This document shows, piece by piece, positions 16,070-25,893 of a stretch of DNA of 64,000 bases (positions are counted from its first letter, which is position 1; every line of letters begins with the position of its first letter). Made by a program: the position numbers and the translations under genes. The stretch spans positions 1 to 64,000 of the forward strand of contig NZ_MAFQ01000006.1 in NCBI RefSeq assembly GCF_002013895.1, in the 5' to 3' direction. A model generated the notes under the pieces. It did not search any database. It worked only from the letters and a program-made list of their open reading frames with translations, and was not told the DNA's origin. This stretch comes from Mycobacteroides franklinii. GTDB lineage: Bacteria > Actinomycetota > Actinomycetes > Mycobacteriales > Mycobacteriaceae.

Positions 16070-17923
16070 TTAACCGGGAAGCGCGACGAGCTCCCAGTCG
16101 CCGTTCCCGGTCAACTCCAACCGTGACTGGTGGTGGTGGTCGATCGTCGACCGATGGCCGACGCTGACCACGACACATTCGGGTAGCCGTTCGCGCACCA
16201 GCGCGTACATCGCGTCCTCGAGCCCCTCGTCCAGAGCCGAGGTGGACTCGTCGAGGAACACCACCTTCGGCCGCACCAACAGCACCCGCACGAAGGACAC
16301 CCGCTGCTGCTCCCCCGGTGAGAGCACGGCGGCCCAATCGGCCTCCTCATCCAGCCGTTCGGTGAGATGCCCCAGGGCTACGTCCCGCAGCGCCTGCTTC
16401 AGCTCGTCATCCGAAACTTCCTCCACCGGCAGCGGATAGACGACAGTCTCGCGCAGGTTGCCCAACGGTAGATAGGGCAGCTGGGGCAAGAACAGGGTGG
16501 CCCACCCGTCGGGCCGGGCCACCAACCCCGAGGTCTGCGGCCACAACTGCGCCAGGCTGCGTAGCAGGGTGGTCTTCCCGCATCCCGACGGGCCCTTCAC
16601 CACAACGCTGCCGCCCGCGGTCAGCGTCAGATTCAGGTCGGCGATCATGTCGCGCCCCTGCAGGTCCAGAACCTGTACGTCGGAGAGAGTCAGGCCGTCG
16701 TCTGCATCGGCCACGTCGATGCGCGGCAACTCCCGTGCGCGATGGTCGCTGTCCAGCATCTGGTCGATACGCAACAGCGCGGCCCGATACACGGTGAACT
16801 CGTCATAGGCATCCCTGAAGAAGGACATTGCGCCACAAACATTTCCGAACGCCGCCACCGTCTGCAACAGATCGCCGACCTTGATCTGCCCGGCGAAGAA
16901 TCGAGGCGCTTGCACCGCGTAGGGAATCATCCCGGTGGTCACATCGCCGACGCCCCGGTTCCACCCGTTGAGCCGCAGCTGCGCGAAGACAATGCGCCAC
17001 ATGTTCGCGATGATCTCGTTGAAACGCGAATGCAGCAGCCGGCGTTCGCGCTCGCCACCGCGGTAGAACGCCACCCGCTCGGCACTATCGCGCAGCCGCA
17101 CCAACGCATAGCGAAAACTCGCGCTGAATCGCTCGTTCAAGAAGTTCAACCGGACCAGCGGGCGCCCGATCCAGAACGCGATCACGGTCACCGCGATCGA
17201 GAAGACGAACGCGATGAACACCATGGCCCGTGGAATCTCGAAGTCTCCCAGCAGCAGCGGCCCGGACAGCTGCCACAACACCCCGGTGAACATGACGATC
17301 AGCAGCGTCTTGTTTACCGCACCGAGCGTCAGGTCCACCGACTTCGTGGTGTGCGTCTCGATATCGATCTGGATACGTTGGTCCGGGTTCTCCACCGGGG
17401 TATCGAGAAATCGATTGCGGTAGAAGGCATCCTTGCTCATCCAGTCGTCGACGAGACGCGTGTTGAGCCATACCCGCCATCTGATGGCGAAGACTCGCCG
17501 TAGGAACAGATCCACCACCGTGTACGTCACGGTCAGGACTACCAGCACCCCGCTGATCGCGAACGAGGTGAAGAAGGCGTGACGCGCATCGGCCAGCAGC
17601 GCGGAATCATGCGTGACCAGCGCCTCCGAACCAACCTGCAGCGCATTCATCAGGTCCTTGTACTGGTACGTGAAGATGACCGTCACGCGCGCCATGTACA
17701 CGGTGTGCCACATCATGAACGCCAACAGCGCCCAGGTGCGCCAGGTCTCGCGCCCCCAGAAGAAGGGCACGTTGACCCGCCAGAACTGTTGTCCCCATTG
17801 GGTGAAGCGGGCGATGACGAAGGCCACCACAAGGAAGACCACCATGGTGATCACCCAGGCCTGCAGCGTCCACACCAGCGAGCGCAGTGGCTCGCCCGGC
17901 CAATCCAAACTGGGCTGAACCAT
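16070..17923 (-). CDS. SbmA/BacA-like ABC transporter, fused membrane and ATPase domains
   Basis: This 617-residue protein is close to M. tuberculosis Rv1819c (BacA), which imports vitamin B12 and antimicrobial peptides. The membrane domain (ABC_membrane_2 type, about residues 1-360) contains several hydrophobic helices and the shared NPDQRIQ and SFRYALVRLRD motifs. The ATPase has Walker A GPSGCGKTT (444-452), signature LSPGEQQRVSF (534-544) and Walker B VVFLDES (554-560). It starts 22 bases after purH with a GGGGAG ribosome site. Downstream lie the small peptide and the JmjC oxygenase. It may carry the peptide product, or confer uptake or self-protection. Direction of transport is unproven. 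Confidence 0.88.
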   Translation of the reverse strand: MVQPSLDWPGEPLRSLVWTLQAWVITMVVFLVVAFVIARFTQWGQQFWRVNVPFFWGRETWRTWALLAFMMWHTVYMARVTVIFTYQYKDLMNALQVGSEALVTHDSALLADARHAFFTSFAISGVLVVLTVTYTVVDLFLRRVFAIRWRVWLNTRLVDDWMSKDAFYRNRFLDTPVENPDQRIQIDIETHTTKSVDLTLGAVNKTLLIVMFTGVLWQLSGPLLLGDFEIPRAMVFIAFVFSIAVTVIAFWIGRPLVRLNFLNERFSASFRYALVRLRDSAERVAFYRGGERERRLLHSRFNEIIANMWRIVFAQLRLNGWNRGVGDVTTGMIPYAVQAPRFFAGQIKVGDLLQTVAAFGNVCGAMSFFRDAYDEFTVYRAALLRIDQMLDSDHRARELPRIDVADADDGLTLSDVQVLDLQGRDMIADLNLTLTAGGSVVVKGPSGCGKTTLLRSLAQLWPQTSGLVARPDGWATLFLPQLPYLPLGNLRETVVYPLPVEEVSDDELKQALRDVALGHLTERLDEEADWAAVLSPGEQQRVSFVRVLLVRPKVVFLDESTSALDEGLEDAMYALVRERLPECVVVSVGHRSTIDHHHQSRLELTGNGDWELVALPG

Positions 17924-17945
17924 TGGCTCCCCTATTTATTGCGCT

Positions 17946-19499
17946 CTAGTGGGCAAAGTGGCGTGCTCCGGTGGTGTACAACGTGATTCCCGCGGCCTTG
18001 GCGGCATCGGTCACCAACTCGTCGCGCATCGAACCGCCCGGGTGAACAATCGCGCGCACCCCGGCCTGCGTCAGCACCTCCAGGCCGTCGGGGAACGGGA
18101 AGAACGCATCCGAGGCCGCTACCGCACCGGTAACCCGATCCCCGCCGCGAGACACCGCCAGCCGTGCCGCATCGACCCGGTTGACCTGCCCCATGCCCAC
18201 GCCGATGGTGGCGCCGCCGGTGGCGATGACGATCGCGTTGGACTTGACCGCCCGTCCCACCTTCCATGCAAACACCAAGTCCGCCAAGGTATCCGCATCG
18301 GCAGCGGCACCCGCCACCAGCGTCCAGTTGGCCGGATTGTCGCCCTCTGCGTGGAGCGCATCGCGCTCCTGCACCAGCAGGCCACCGCTGATCTGACGCC
18401 ACTCGGTGCATCCGGATTGCGGCTCGGCCGCCCGCAGCAGACGCACGTTCTTCTTGCGGCTGAGCACCTCGACGGCACCGTCCGCATATCCCGGGGCGAC
18501 GATCACCTCGGTGAAGATGTCGGCGACCCGCTCGGCCATCTCCACGCTCACCTCGCGGTTGACGGCGATCACACCGCCGAACGCACTCAACGGATCACAC
18601 TCGTGGGCCTTGAGGTGCGCGTCGGCAATCGAGAGATCCGATACCGCGATACCGCACGGGTTGGCGTGCTTGATGATGGCCGCGCATGCCTTTTCCTGAT
18701 CCCACGCGGCGCGCCACGCGGCGTCGGCATCCGTGTAGTTGTTGTACGACATCTCTTTTCCGTGCAACTGCTCGGCCTGCGCCAGGCCATGCCCCGCGGC
18801 ACCCACATACAGCGCCGCCTGCTGGTGCGGGTTCTCGCCGTAGCGCAGCACCGCCGAACGATTCCACGTCCCGCCGATCCACGAGGGCAGCGCCGCATCC
18901 TCGGGTTCCGCGACACCGGACAACCAACCGGCGACGGCCACGTCATATTCGGCGGTGTGCCGGAATGCCTTGGCTGCCAGCACTTTCCGTGCCTCCAAGG
19001 TGAATCCCCCGGCGCCGACGGCGGTAAGCACCTCACCGTATGACGCAGGGTCGACGACAACGGCCACACTCGGATGGTTCTTGGCCGCGGCGCGCACCAT
19101 AGAGGGTCCGCCGATGTCGATCTGCTCGACGCATTCGTCCTCGGAGGCACCCGAAGCCACCGTCGCGGCGAACGGGTAGAGGTTGACCACCACCAGTTCG
19201 AAGCCCTTGACACCCAACTCCTCAAGTTGGGTGAGGTGCTCCTCGCGGCGGGTATCGGCCAGCACGCCGGCGTGCACGTGTGGGTGCAAGGTCTTTACCC
19301 GACCGTCCAGCACCTCCGGAAACCCGGTGACCTCTTCCACCGGCGTCACCGGAATTGAGGCAGCTGCAATAGTTTTCGCAGTGGATCCGGTGGATACCAG
19401 TTCCACACCCGCGGCGTGGAGCCCGCTGGCGAGCTCTTCCAGTCCGGTCTTGTCGTAGACGCTGATCAATGCCCGACGTACGGGACGCTGCGTACTCAC
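17946..19499 (-). CDS. purH: Bifunctional AICAR transformylase/IMP cyclohydrolase
   Basis: PurH performs the last two steps of purine synthesis, formylating AICAR and closing IMP. From GTG 19499 the protein has 517 residues. The IMP cyclohydrolase domain starts [16 protein letters not shown], with STGSTAKTI and [13 protein letters not shown]. The transformylase domain has [12 protein letters not shown] and [12 protein letters not shown], and the end is [11 protein letters not shown]. The GTG overlaps the purN stop by four bases and matches the start of M. tuberculosis PurH; an in-frame ATG nine codons upstream lies within purN. The transporter gene follows after 22 bases. Confidence 0.95.
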   Translation of the reverse strand: MSTQRPVRRALISVYDKTGLEELASGLHAAGVELVSTGSTAKTIAAASIPVTPVEEVTGFPEVLDGRVKTLHPHVHAGVLADTRREEHLTQLEELGVKGFELVVVNLYPFAATVASGASEDECVEQIDIGGPSMVRAAAKNHPSVAVVVDPASYGEVLTAVGAGGFTLEARKVLAAKAFRHTAEYDVAVAGWLSGVAEPEDAALPSWIGGTWNRSAVLRYGENPHQQAALYVGAAGHGLAQAEQLHGKEMSYNNYTDADAAWRAAWDQEKACAAIIKHANPCGIAVSDLSIADAHLKAHECDPLSAFGGVIAVNREVSVEMAERVADIFTEVIVAPGYADGAVEVLSRKKNVRLLRAAEPQSGCTEWRQISGGLLVQERDALHAEGDNPANWTLVAGAAADADTLADLVFAWKVGRAVKSNAIVIATGGATIGVGMGQVNRVDAARLAVSRGGDRVTGAVAASDAFFPFPDGLEVLTQAGVRAIVHPGGSMRDELVTDAAKAAGITLYTTGARHFAH

Positions 19500-20194
19500 T
19501 TGATGGAGGCCCTTCTTCCGTTCCATGTCAAACCTCTGGTGGCGACCGCGGCCAGCACATCTACCAGCAGCGCCCGTTCCACCACCTTGATGCGTTCATG
19601 CAGGCTCGCCTCGTCATCATCCTCGTGCACGGGGACGGGCTGCTGAGCGAGAATCGGCCCGGTGTCCATCCCGGCATCGACCAGATGCACGGTGCAACCG
19701 GTGACCTTGACCCCGTGAGCCAATGCCTCCGGCACGGCGTGCGCGCCGGGAAAAGATGGCAGCAGCGCGGGGTGGGTATTGATCACCCGGCCCAGGAACT
19801 GCGAAAGAAACCGTGGTCCAAGTATTTTCATGAATCCGGCGGACACCACGAGGTCCGGCCGGTGCACAGCGGTCGCCTCGGTGATCGCGGCGTCCCATTG
19901 TTCGCGAGACTCGTAATCTGCAAGTCGCGCCGTGTAGCTGGGGAGCTCGGCGCCGGTGGCGATGTCGAGGGCGGCGCATTCCCGGTCGGTGCCCACCGCG
20001 ACAATCCGCGCGGGGAAATCGCCCGCGGCCGCGTCAAGAAGCGAACGCAGCAGGGTGCCGGTACCGGAAGCCAGAACCACGACCCGCGCAGGGGCAGATG
20101 GCGCGATCTCGACCGACTGACCGGGCGTCGATGAGCCACTCGCGCGAAGAGGATCGGGTTCCGACACGCCGCTGAGCGTAGCCGGGCTGGTCAC
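19496..20194 (-). CDS. purN: Phosphoribosylglycinamide formyltransferase
   Basis: PurN transfers formyl from 10-formyl-THF to GAR. The 232-residue product shows the start of the fold ([17 protein letters not shown]), the catalytic region [33 protein letters not shown] (Asn and His of the [10 protein letters not shown] motif), and [16 protein letters not shown] with the catalytic Asp. The first 30 residues are an unstructured extension, and residues 15-22 (PLRASGSS) are encoded by repeat copy B. GTG 20194 overlaps the perM stop as GTGA. Order and coupling match Rv0955-Rv0957. Confidence 0.95.
   Translation of the reverse strand: MTSPATLSGVSEPDPLRASGSSTPGQSVEIAPSAPARVVVLASGTGTLLRSLLDAAAGDFPARIVAVGTDRECAALDIATGAELPSYTARLADYESREQWDAAITEATAVHRPDLVVSAGFMKILGPRFLSQFLGRVINTHPALLPSFPGAHAVPEALAHGVKVTGCTVHLVDAGMDTGPILAQQPVPVHEDDDEASLHERIKVVERALLVDVLAAVATRGLTWNGRRASIK
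20130..20151 (+). repeat. 22-bp interspersed repeat, copy B
   Basis: GATGAGCC...GCGCGAAGAG, with two differences from copy C. It lies inside the 5' end of purN on the opposite strand, encoding PLRASGSS of purN. Read on the plus strand it opens a short ORF starting MSHSREED. Confidence 0.65.
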
Positions 20195-21534
20195 TTGGCT
20201 GTTTCCGGAGGGTCGCTGGGCTCGATCTCGGAGTCGCCCGTCGTCTCCGATTCGGGCTCGGGCTCGGGCTCGGAATCCAATTCCGGCTCCGCATCAATCT
20301 CCGGTTCCGGTTCCGGTTCCGTCTCCGGTTCTGGTTCTGGTTCCATTGCCGGTTCGGGCTCCGAGTCGGGTTCGGGTTCTGGTGCGAGCCGCGCCCTGGC
20401 GGGCAACCGGGTCGCCCCGCCCAGCATGAACACCGTCAACAGGCCGATGACCAAGAACCAGAAAAACACTCCGGGGCCGAACGTGCCCTGGTCGATCCCC
20501 AGTCGCCCGAAGTTCCCCAACTGTCCGCCGGCGAGCTTTCCGAGAATCGCCAGGAAGGTTGCCGCGAGCAGCGCCGCCGTCACCACCTTGTGGATCGCGG
20601 TGGGCCACGGCGCGGGGCGGCGTGCGCACTGTTGGCCGACGGCCACCCCGGATACCGCACCGATGATCATCAGCGCCACCCAGGCCGGACCAAGCGGTGG
20701 CGTGGGGACCGCTGCCAGGATCGGTACCGCCGGCAGCTGGCCGCCGAACACCGCGAACGCGCTGAAGGTCGCGGTGCCCACGTGTGCGCTGGATCCGACC
20801 GCCAGCGCACAGGACCCGAGAATCACGTTGGGCGCGTAGAGGATCGCCAGCAGCGTCAGGCTCAGCTGGCCCACGAAATCGTTGGTGACCGAGTACAGCT
20901 GATCCATCGTCGCCCAATGCACCACCAGTGACCCGGCCGTAACGGCCGCCGACAGCCCGAACAGCGCAAGCACACCCGCGACTGCGCCGCGGGCGGCCTC
21001 GATCGGCCAGGCCGGCAGCTGTAGCACGAGCGCAAGCCGCCTGCCGACTCGCGTCACGACGCCGGCAATGGCCCCCGCCGAGTGCACGCCGAGGACGGAG
21101 CCGAAGGCGCGCAAGGCGTTCGGCGATTGCAGCTGCGTCAGCACCGTCGACGCGTCGTGGATGATCGCCAGCGATATCGCCGTCATGAGCAGGGGTCCGG
21201 CGAGCGCCGAGGCGATCACCCACCGAATCACGTACCAGGACGCGGTCGGGGCGATGGTCGAGGCCACGGTCCGGGCGACGCCCCACACCATCGCCGCGGT
21301 CGGCAATAACGGCAGCACCTCGATGACTCGCCCACCGATGGAGATCGGTACCAGGTGCGTGCCCAGCCACATGCTGGCCACCGCACCGAACGTCCCGGTC
21401 ATATCGCTGTTGGCGATCACCAACTGCACCAAGACGATTGCCGCAATGATGACCAACGCAACTGCTGACGGGCCGAAGGCAACCGTCAGCAGTGCGCGAG
21501 CCTGTGCGGGATTGGCGCGCGAGGTTTGATTCAC
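20191..21534 (-). CDS. perM: PerM-like integral membrane protein (DUF6350)
   Basis: This 447-residue protein has about nine to ten hydrophobic helices, with the first at residues 17-40, and corresponds to Rv0955 (PerM). In M. tuberculosis PerM supports cell division under stress by stabilising the divisome. A cytoplasmic tail of some 63 residues is almost purely Glu-Pro with Asp and Ser (EPEPEPxSEPEP type), unusual in length and encoded by hexamer-like DNA repeats. The neighbour on one side is purN (overlap) and on the other the Rv0954-like membrane protein, also linked to division. The tail could bind a partner or cations; this is inference. Confidence 0.88.
   Translation of the reverse strand: MNQTSRANPAQARALLTVAFGPSAVALVIIAAIVLVQLVIANSDMTGTFGAVASMWLGTHLVPISIGGRVIEVLPLLPTAAMVWGVARTVASTIAPTASWYVIRWVIASALAGPLLMTAISLAIIHDASTVLTQLQSPNALRAFGSVLGVHSAGAIAGVVTRVGRRLALVLQLPAWPIEAARGAVAGVLALFGLSAAVTAGSLVVHWATMDQLYSVTNDFVGQLSLTLLAILYAPNVILGSCALAVGSSAHVGTATFSAFAVFGGQLPAVPILAAVPTPPLGPAWVALMIIGAVSGVAVGQQCARRPAPWPTAIHKVVTAALLAATFLAILGKLAGGQLGNFGRLGIDQGTFGPGVFFWFLVIGLLTVFMLGGATRLPARARLAPEPEPDSEPEPAMEPEPEPETEPEPEPEIDAEPELDSEPEPEPESETTGDSEIEPSDPPETAK
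20240..20382. repeat. Low-complexity Glu-Pro coding repeat in perM
   Basis: Degenerate repeats of GGCTCG and GGTTCC (plus strand) encode alternating Glu-Pro. Such short-period repeats can change length by slippage, so the tail length probably varies among strains. Confidence 0.75.
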
Positions 21535-21560
21535 GCGCCGATCACGGCAGTAAACACCGT

Positions 21561-22583
21561 CTAGTTAGAGGGACGCGAGGTGCCGAACAGGTCGTCACCG
21601 CTGGCAGGAGCGGAACCGCCGCCGGCACCCGTGCCGCCCTGCTGCTCACCACCGGCAGCCTGACCGCTGGTTCCACCGAAGGTGGGGTACTGCTGGGTCG
21701 GCTGCGAAGAGGCGGCCTGCTGGGCCGGCTGTGCGGACGGAGGCGTGAAGCCCGTGCTGCTGAATCCCTGCGGCGGGGTCGGGGGCGCTGACTGCGGCGG
21801 CTGCTGCTGGCCGTAGCCGCCGTACGACGGCGGGGCGGCGGGAGCCGCCTGCTGCTGGCCGTAGCCGGGAGCTGCCTGAGCGCCGCTCTGACCGTAGCCC
21901 TGGGCGGCCGGCTGCTGTCCGTAGCCGGGCTGCTGGCCGTATGCCTGCGCCTGACCGTAGCCCTGCGGCTGGCCTTGCTTGGGCTGCTGCGGCTGCTGCT
22001 GTGCCGGGGTGTAGTAGCTCTGCTGCGGCTGGTACTGGTTGCCAAACGGGTTGGTCGCCGGCGAAACAGCCTTGGCCTTGATGACGCCGACCTCGCTGAG
22101 CAAGGAGTACACCGACACCGCGGCCTGCAGGCCGGACACCACGGCGAGCGTGATCAGGCCCCACCCGATGCCGACCTCACCGACGGCAGCCGCGAACGGG
22201 TTGCCGAACAGTCCGCCGAGCACAAAGAGGAATCCGACGATCGACAGGATCGCGACAGGCGCCTGCTTGTCGTCCTTGCCGGACAGCAGCGAGACACCCG
22301 CGGTCAGACCGGCGATCAGCAGGGCGAACTGAGCGAAGCCGAAGACCGGAGACAGGGCCAGAAGGTCGAACCCGCCGAAGCTGCCCGACGTTCCGGAGCT
22401 GGCCTTTCCGGTGTAGAACGGCCCAAAGCCGGCGATGAAGCCGATCAGGCTCAGCACCAGGACACCACCGGGCAGGTAAACCCCCAGCGCGCCGGTGTTG
22501 GGCTCGGCCGCAAAAGACGGGGTGCCGTACGGGTTGGACGGCTGCGCGGGCTGGTATCCGGGCCCACCGGTCGAATACGTCAT
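21561..22583 (-). CDS. DUF5336 membrane protein, 34 kDa antigen-like
   Basis: This 340-residue protein resembles M. tuberculosis Rv0954 (34 kDa antigenic protein). A short N-terminal tail rich in Pro, Gly and Tyr leads into four hydrophobic helices between residues 32 and 165 ([21 protein letters not shown] and following). The C-terminal half is a low-complexity Gln/Pro/Gly/Tyr region built of YGQ, PGYGQ and AAPxSYGG repeats. Rv0954 is reported to associate with the divisome. The gene lies 26 bases before perM on the same strand. The tail is presumably cytoplasmic and disordered. Confidence 0.88.
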   Translation of the reverse strand: MTYSTGGPGYQPAQPSNPYGTPSFAAEPNTGALGVYLPGGVLVLSLIGFIAGFGPFYTGKASSGTSGSFGGFDLLALSPVFGFAQFALLIAGLTAGVSLLSGKDDKQAPVAILSIVGFLFVLGGLFGNPFAAAVGEVGIGWGLITLAVVSGLQAAVSVYSLLSEVGVIKAKAVSPATNPFGNQYQPQQSYYTPAQQQPQQPKQGQPQGYGQAQAYGQQPGYGQQPAAQGYGQSGAQAAPGYGQQQAAPAAPPSYGGYGQQQPPQSAPPTPPQGFSSTGFTPPSAQPAQQAASSQPTQQYPTFGGTSGQAAGGEQQGGTGAGGGSAPASGDDLFGTSRPSN

Positions 22584-22720
22584 TACATCTCCTACGTCAC
22601 GGTTTCGGTCGTGGTCTCGGGGTAGATCGCCTCCACGCTACTGCACGTCCATCCCCGCAGGGGCGGAGACAAGCCGAAGACAAGCCGCGGCCAGGCCAGA
22701 GGCGGCAGCGGCAGCATCGG

Positions 22721-23842
22721 TTAGCTCAAAACCGGCACTCGGTATTCGCTGAGCGTTTCCTGAGAGTCGGCGGCCTCAATCTCGCGGACCAGTGGCAGCA
22801 CCTTCGCACCGAAGTATTCGACCTCCTCCTGGAAGTGCAGGAAGCCGCCCAGGATCAGGTCCACTCCCCTGCGCCGGTACGCGGCGATCCGCTCGGCGAT
22901 CTGCTCGGGAGTACCGATGAGCTGAGTGCGGAATCCGTCGTTGTATTGGACAAGGTCTTCGAACGACGAATCGGCCCACATTCCCTTCTTGTCGCCGGTA
23001 GCCGAACCCGCCTGCTGCACCGCCGAGCGGAAGCCTTCGACGGCGGGACGATTGGCCTTCGCGACGATTTCCCGCAGCACCTCACGTGCTTCAGCCTCGG
23101 TGTCCCTGGCGATGATGAAACCGTTGAGCCCGATGCTGACCTCGCGGTCCACGGTCCGCGCATGATCCCGGACCTCCACGATCTGGTCGGTGATACCGGT
23201 GAAGTCCTTACCGTTGGAGAAGTACCAGTCGGAGTAGAGGCCTCCGTTGCGCCGGGCCGCTGTGGAGTTGCCGCCCTGAAACAACTCGGGCGTGTGAATC
23301 GGCTTCGGTTTCAACGTGAAGTCGTGGATGCGGTAGAAGTCACCCCGGAAATCGACGTCATCCTCGGTCCAGATCTTGCGCAGCACCTGGAGGAATTCGG
23401 CGCTGCGCCGGTACCGCTCGTCATGCTCCAGCCAGGGTTCGCCCAGGTGTGTGAATTCGTCCTTGAACCATCCGGAGACCACGTTGACGGCGAAGCGGCC
23501 GCCCGAGAGATGGTCGGCGGTGGCACCCAGCTTGGCGAGCACACCCGGCTGCCACAGCCCGGGATGGACGGCGGCGATCACCTTGAGCCGCTCGGTGGCC
23601 AGTAACAAAGCCAGCGAAAAGCTGGTGGATTCGTGCTGGTATTCGGCACCGTAACTCGCCTCGTAGCGCACCTGGGTAAGCGCGTATTCGAAGCCGTTGT
23701 TCTCGGCCGTGCGCGCCAGGGTGACGTTGTAGTCGTAGCCCCAGTCCGTGCGCTGCTCGATGGTGCTGGTAACCAGCCCGCCGCTGACGTTGGGGACCCA
23801 GTAGGCGAATTTGACGTGGTCGGCGATCCGTTCGGTCGTCAT
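22721..23842 (-). CDS. FMNH2-dependent monooxygenase, dimethylsulfone (SfnG)-like
   Basis: This LLM-fold protein has 373 residues if it begins MTTERIADHVKFAYWVPNVSGG. Typical features are RYEASYGAEYQHESTSF, ATERLKVIAAVHPGLWQPGVLAKLGATADHLSGGRFAVNVVSGW and FQGGNSTAARR, all close to SfnG, which cleaves dimethylsulfone to methanesulfinate for sulfur supply. No flavin reductase or sulfonate transporter is nearby, so the partner must be elsewhere. It is divergent from an F420-type LLM gene, with a KstR box between them. An upstream in-frame start would add 12 residues. Substrate is inferred from family resemblance. Confidence 0.78.
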   Translation of the reverse strand: MTTERIADHVKFAYWVPNVSGGLVTSTIEQRTDWGYDYNVTLARTAENNGFEYALTQVRYEASYGAEYQHESTSFSLALLLATERLKVIAAVHPGLWQPGVLAKLGATADHLSGGRFAVNVVSGWFKDEFTHLGEPWLEHDERYRRSAEFLQVLRKIWTEDDVDFRGDFYRIHDFTLKPKPIHTPELFQGGNSTAARRNGGLYSDWYFSNGKDFTGITDQIVEVRDHARTVDREVSIGLNGFIIARDTEAEAREVLREIVAKANRPAVEGFRSAVQQAGSATGDKKGMWADSSFEDLVQYNDGFRTQLIGTPEQIAERIAAYRRRGVDLILGGFLHFQEEVEYFGAKVLPLVREIEAADSQETLSEYRVPVLS

Positions 23843-23937
23843 AGGGGTATGCAAACAGCGAACCCACGGGACGGTCATCCGTCTGACTCACCGTGATCCG
23901 TTTCCGCGAGATTTGGCCCCACCCTCGACAACAAAAC

Positions 23938-23951
23938 TGGAACACGTTCTA
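23938..23951. promoter_or_regulatory. KstR-type operator
   Basis: TGGAACACGTTCTA matches the KstR consensus TnnAACnnGTTnnA at every fixed base. It ends eight bases before the start of the LLM gene at 23960, so binding would block its promoter. KstR represses cholesterol catabolism genes in mycobacteria, and I recall Rv0953c, the likely orthologue, as a KstR-regulon member. Confidence 0.7.
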
Positions 23952-23959
23952 ATTGGTGA

Positions 23960-24808
23960 ATGGACTACGGGCTCGTTCTGTTCACCAGTGACCGCGGCAT
24001 CTCGCCGGCCATCGCCGCCAAGGCCGCCGAGGACGGCGGGTTCAGCACCTTCTACGTTCCCGAACACACACATATCCCGATCAAGCGCGAGGCCGCCCAC
24101 CCCGGCACCGGCGGAGCCGAGCTGCCCGACGACCGCTACATGCGCACCCTGGATCCCTGGGTCTCGCTGGGTGCCGCGTGCGCAGTGACCTCCAAGATCC
24201 GCCTGGCCACCGCGGTCGCGATCCCCGTCGAGCACGATCCCATCACTCTGGCCAAATCGATTGCCACCCTTGACCATATGAGCGGTGGGCGGGTCACCGT
24301 GGGCGTCGGGTACGGCTGGAACACCGACGAACTGGCCGACCACAACGTTCCCGCGGGCCGCCGTCGCACCATGCTGCGCGAGTACATCGAGGCGATGCGC
24401 CAGCTCTGGGAAAACGAAGAGGCCAGCTACTCGGGTGAATTCGTCAACTTCGGCCCCAGCTGGGCGTGGCCCAAGACGGTGCAGAAGCACGTCCCGGTAA
24501 TCGTGGGCGCGGGCGGCACCGAGAAGAACTTCAGATGGATCGCCAAGAACGCCGACGGCTGGATGTCCACCCCACGCGATGAGGACATCACCGGAAAGAT
24601 TGTGGCGCTCAAGGAAGAATGGAAGACGGCCGGGCGCGACGGCGACCCGCTGATCTATGTGCTGGCGGGCAAGCCCGACCCCGAGCAGCTGGCCACCTGG
24701 CGCGAGCTGGGTGTCACCGAGGCAATCTTCGGGATGCCGGACCGCTCCGAAGAAGAGGTGCGGGCGTACATCGAACGGCTGTCCGGAAAACTCGCCGCGT
24801 TCGCCTAA
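23960..24808 (+). CDS. LLM-class F420-dependent oxidoreductase (Rv0953c-like)
   Basis: This 282-residue luciferase-like (beta/alpha)8 protein starts MDYGLVLFTSDRGISPAIAAKAAEDGGFSTFYVPEHTHIP. It contains VAIPVEHDPITLAKSIATLDHMSGGRVTVGVGYGW, characteristic of the F420-binding LLM class, and the VPVIVGAGG strand. A KstR box lies directly upstream and the short spacing suggests a leaderless or very short leader. A role in sterol or lipid breakdown is plausible from this operator but not shown. It ends by overlapping the convergent gene. Confidence 0.85.
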   Translation: MDYGLVLFTSDRGISPAIAAKAAEDGGFSTFYVPEHTHIPIKREAAHPGTGGAELPDDRYMRTLDPWVSLGAACAVTSKIRLATAVAIPVEHDPITLAKSIATLDHMSGGRVTVGVGYGWNTDELADHNVPAGRRRTMLREYIEAMRQLWENEEASYSGEFVNFGPSWAWPKTVQKHVPVIVGAGGTEKNFRWIAKNADGWMSTPRDEDITGKIVALKEEWKTAGRDGDPLIYVLAGKPDPEQLATWRELGVTEAIFGMPDRSEEEVRAYIERLSGKLAAFA

Positions 24809-25407
24809 CGCTCCGAGAACGGCGGCAGCGCGGCGAACTTCTGCCCCACCCTGATGGTCGGTGTCACCCCGGCCACCCACCGGCGCAGCCGTGTCAGCGG
24901 ATGGTCGGAAAAGCGTTCATCCCAGCGTATTTCATCGGCGATGTTGTAGGGAATGCCCGGTTCGAGGTCGGGCGCGTAGGGGTGCGGAGGCCACATCCGC
25001 GACGACGGCTCACCGGCCGCCAGTAGCTCCTGCAGCACGATCGCCTCTCGGGCCCCGGTGACTGGCCCCTCGGCGAAGGCCCCGCAGACCATCGCGTAGG
25101 AGTTCGCGCGCGGCACGACGATCGAGGCCATGAAGGTGAGCCCCTGCGGGGCATCGGCTTTGGGCACCTTGACCACATACAGCAGACCGGGTAACGAGTC
25201 GACGCCGACGATGAACGCCTCGACAACGCCGGCGCGCCTGTGGAGCACGGTCTCTACGAGCTCGCGACGCACCGCGCCCACGTCGTCCAGCGGCACCGCC
25301 AGGTAAGCACCACGAGAATGCGAAACCCAGAACTGATCACCGGTCGCCGGGTCGTACCAGCCGTCCTCGCTCGGCACCAGCCCGGACGTGTCGAACGAGA
25401 GATCCAC
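24805..25407 (-). CDS. Conserved hypothetical protein
   Basis: I do not recognise this protein of about 200 residues. It begins VDLSFDTSGLVPSEDGWYDPATGDQFWVSHSRGAYLAVPLDD and is a soluble mixed alpha/beta sequence with no signal peptide, membrane helix or obvious catalytic motif. GTG 25407 is chosen because a TACCTT -10 element ends exactly eight bases before it, fitting a leaderless transcript; a TTG at 25443 would add 12 residues. Its TAG overlaps the TAA of the convergent LLM gene. Confidence 0.6.
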   Translation of the reverse strand: MDLSFDTSGLVPSEDGWYDPATGDQFWVSHSRGAYLAVPLDDVGAVRRELVETVLHRRAGVVEAFIVGVDSLPGLLYVVKVPKADAPQGLTFMASIVVPRANSYAMVCGAFAEGPVTGAREAIVLQELLAAGEPSSRMWPPHPYAPDLEPGIPYNIADEIRWDERFSDHPLTRLRRWVAGVTPTIRVGQKFAALPPFSER

Positions 25408-25534
25408 GAATCGAGAAGGTAGCCGCCCGAAAGCGGTTCGCAAACCCCATCATCCGATTGTTCATGCATAGGTCACGCATTCTCAGTGAGAGAAAGCGGA
25501 TATCGACTGCCAGTAGATTTTGTGGACGCATCGC

Positions 25535-25753
25535 ATGCGCTATCCGGCGGATCGCGAGAGGCAGCGGATCCTGATGGTCGCCGTGAAGGACCCCGAGCGC
25601 TACATCGCACGGGGTGGCCCGGTTACACGACTTCTCAACCGCGGCAACATGCGCATGGCGGGCAGCCCCATCGCGATATCGGCGAATTCGCTCAAGATTG
25701 GTTTCGACGAACTGCTCGCAGCGTTTGAGGCGAACCGCAGCAGGTTCGGCTAG
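25535..25753 (+). CDS. Possible small protein
   Basis: This 72-residue ORF starts MRYPADRERQ and ends KIGFDELLAAFEANRSRFG. Its second half looks protein-like, with an amphipathic end, and a TAGATT -10-like element at 25514-25519 would give a very short leader. No ribosome site is visible and I know no family. It lies between a hypothetical gene and the sucCD terminator. Confidence is low. Confidence 0.35.
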   Translation: MRYPADRERQRILMVAVKDPERYIARGGPVTRLLNRGNMRMAGSPIAISANSLKIGFDELLAAFEANRSRFG

Positions 25754-25843
25754 CCGACCAGGGCCACGCGCCGAGCGTGAAGCTACGACGGAATTTCGAC
25801 TTCATTTCCGCGATAACTTCACACGCGGCGAACTGCGAAACGA

Positions 25844-25879
25844 CAAGGGCCCCAACCGGAAAACCGGTCAGGGCCCTTG
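25844..25879 (-). terminator. sucCD terminator hairpin
   Basis: CAAGGGCCC and GGGCCCTTG form a perfect 9-bp stem, with an inner AACCGG/CCGGT stem around an AAAA loop. It begins 14 bases after the sucD stop. It is flanked by a short U-run on one side only, before the hairpin on the transcribed strand. Confidence 0.75.
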
Positions 25880-25893
25880 CGCAGAAAAAACTG

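Noticed and set aside
15831..16337. 168-residue ORF containing the small peptide
   Set aside because: Its upstream part is antisense or alternate-frame transporter sequence; only the last 25 codons follow a ribosome site.
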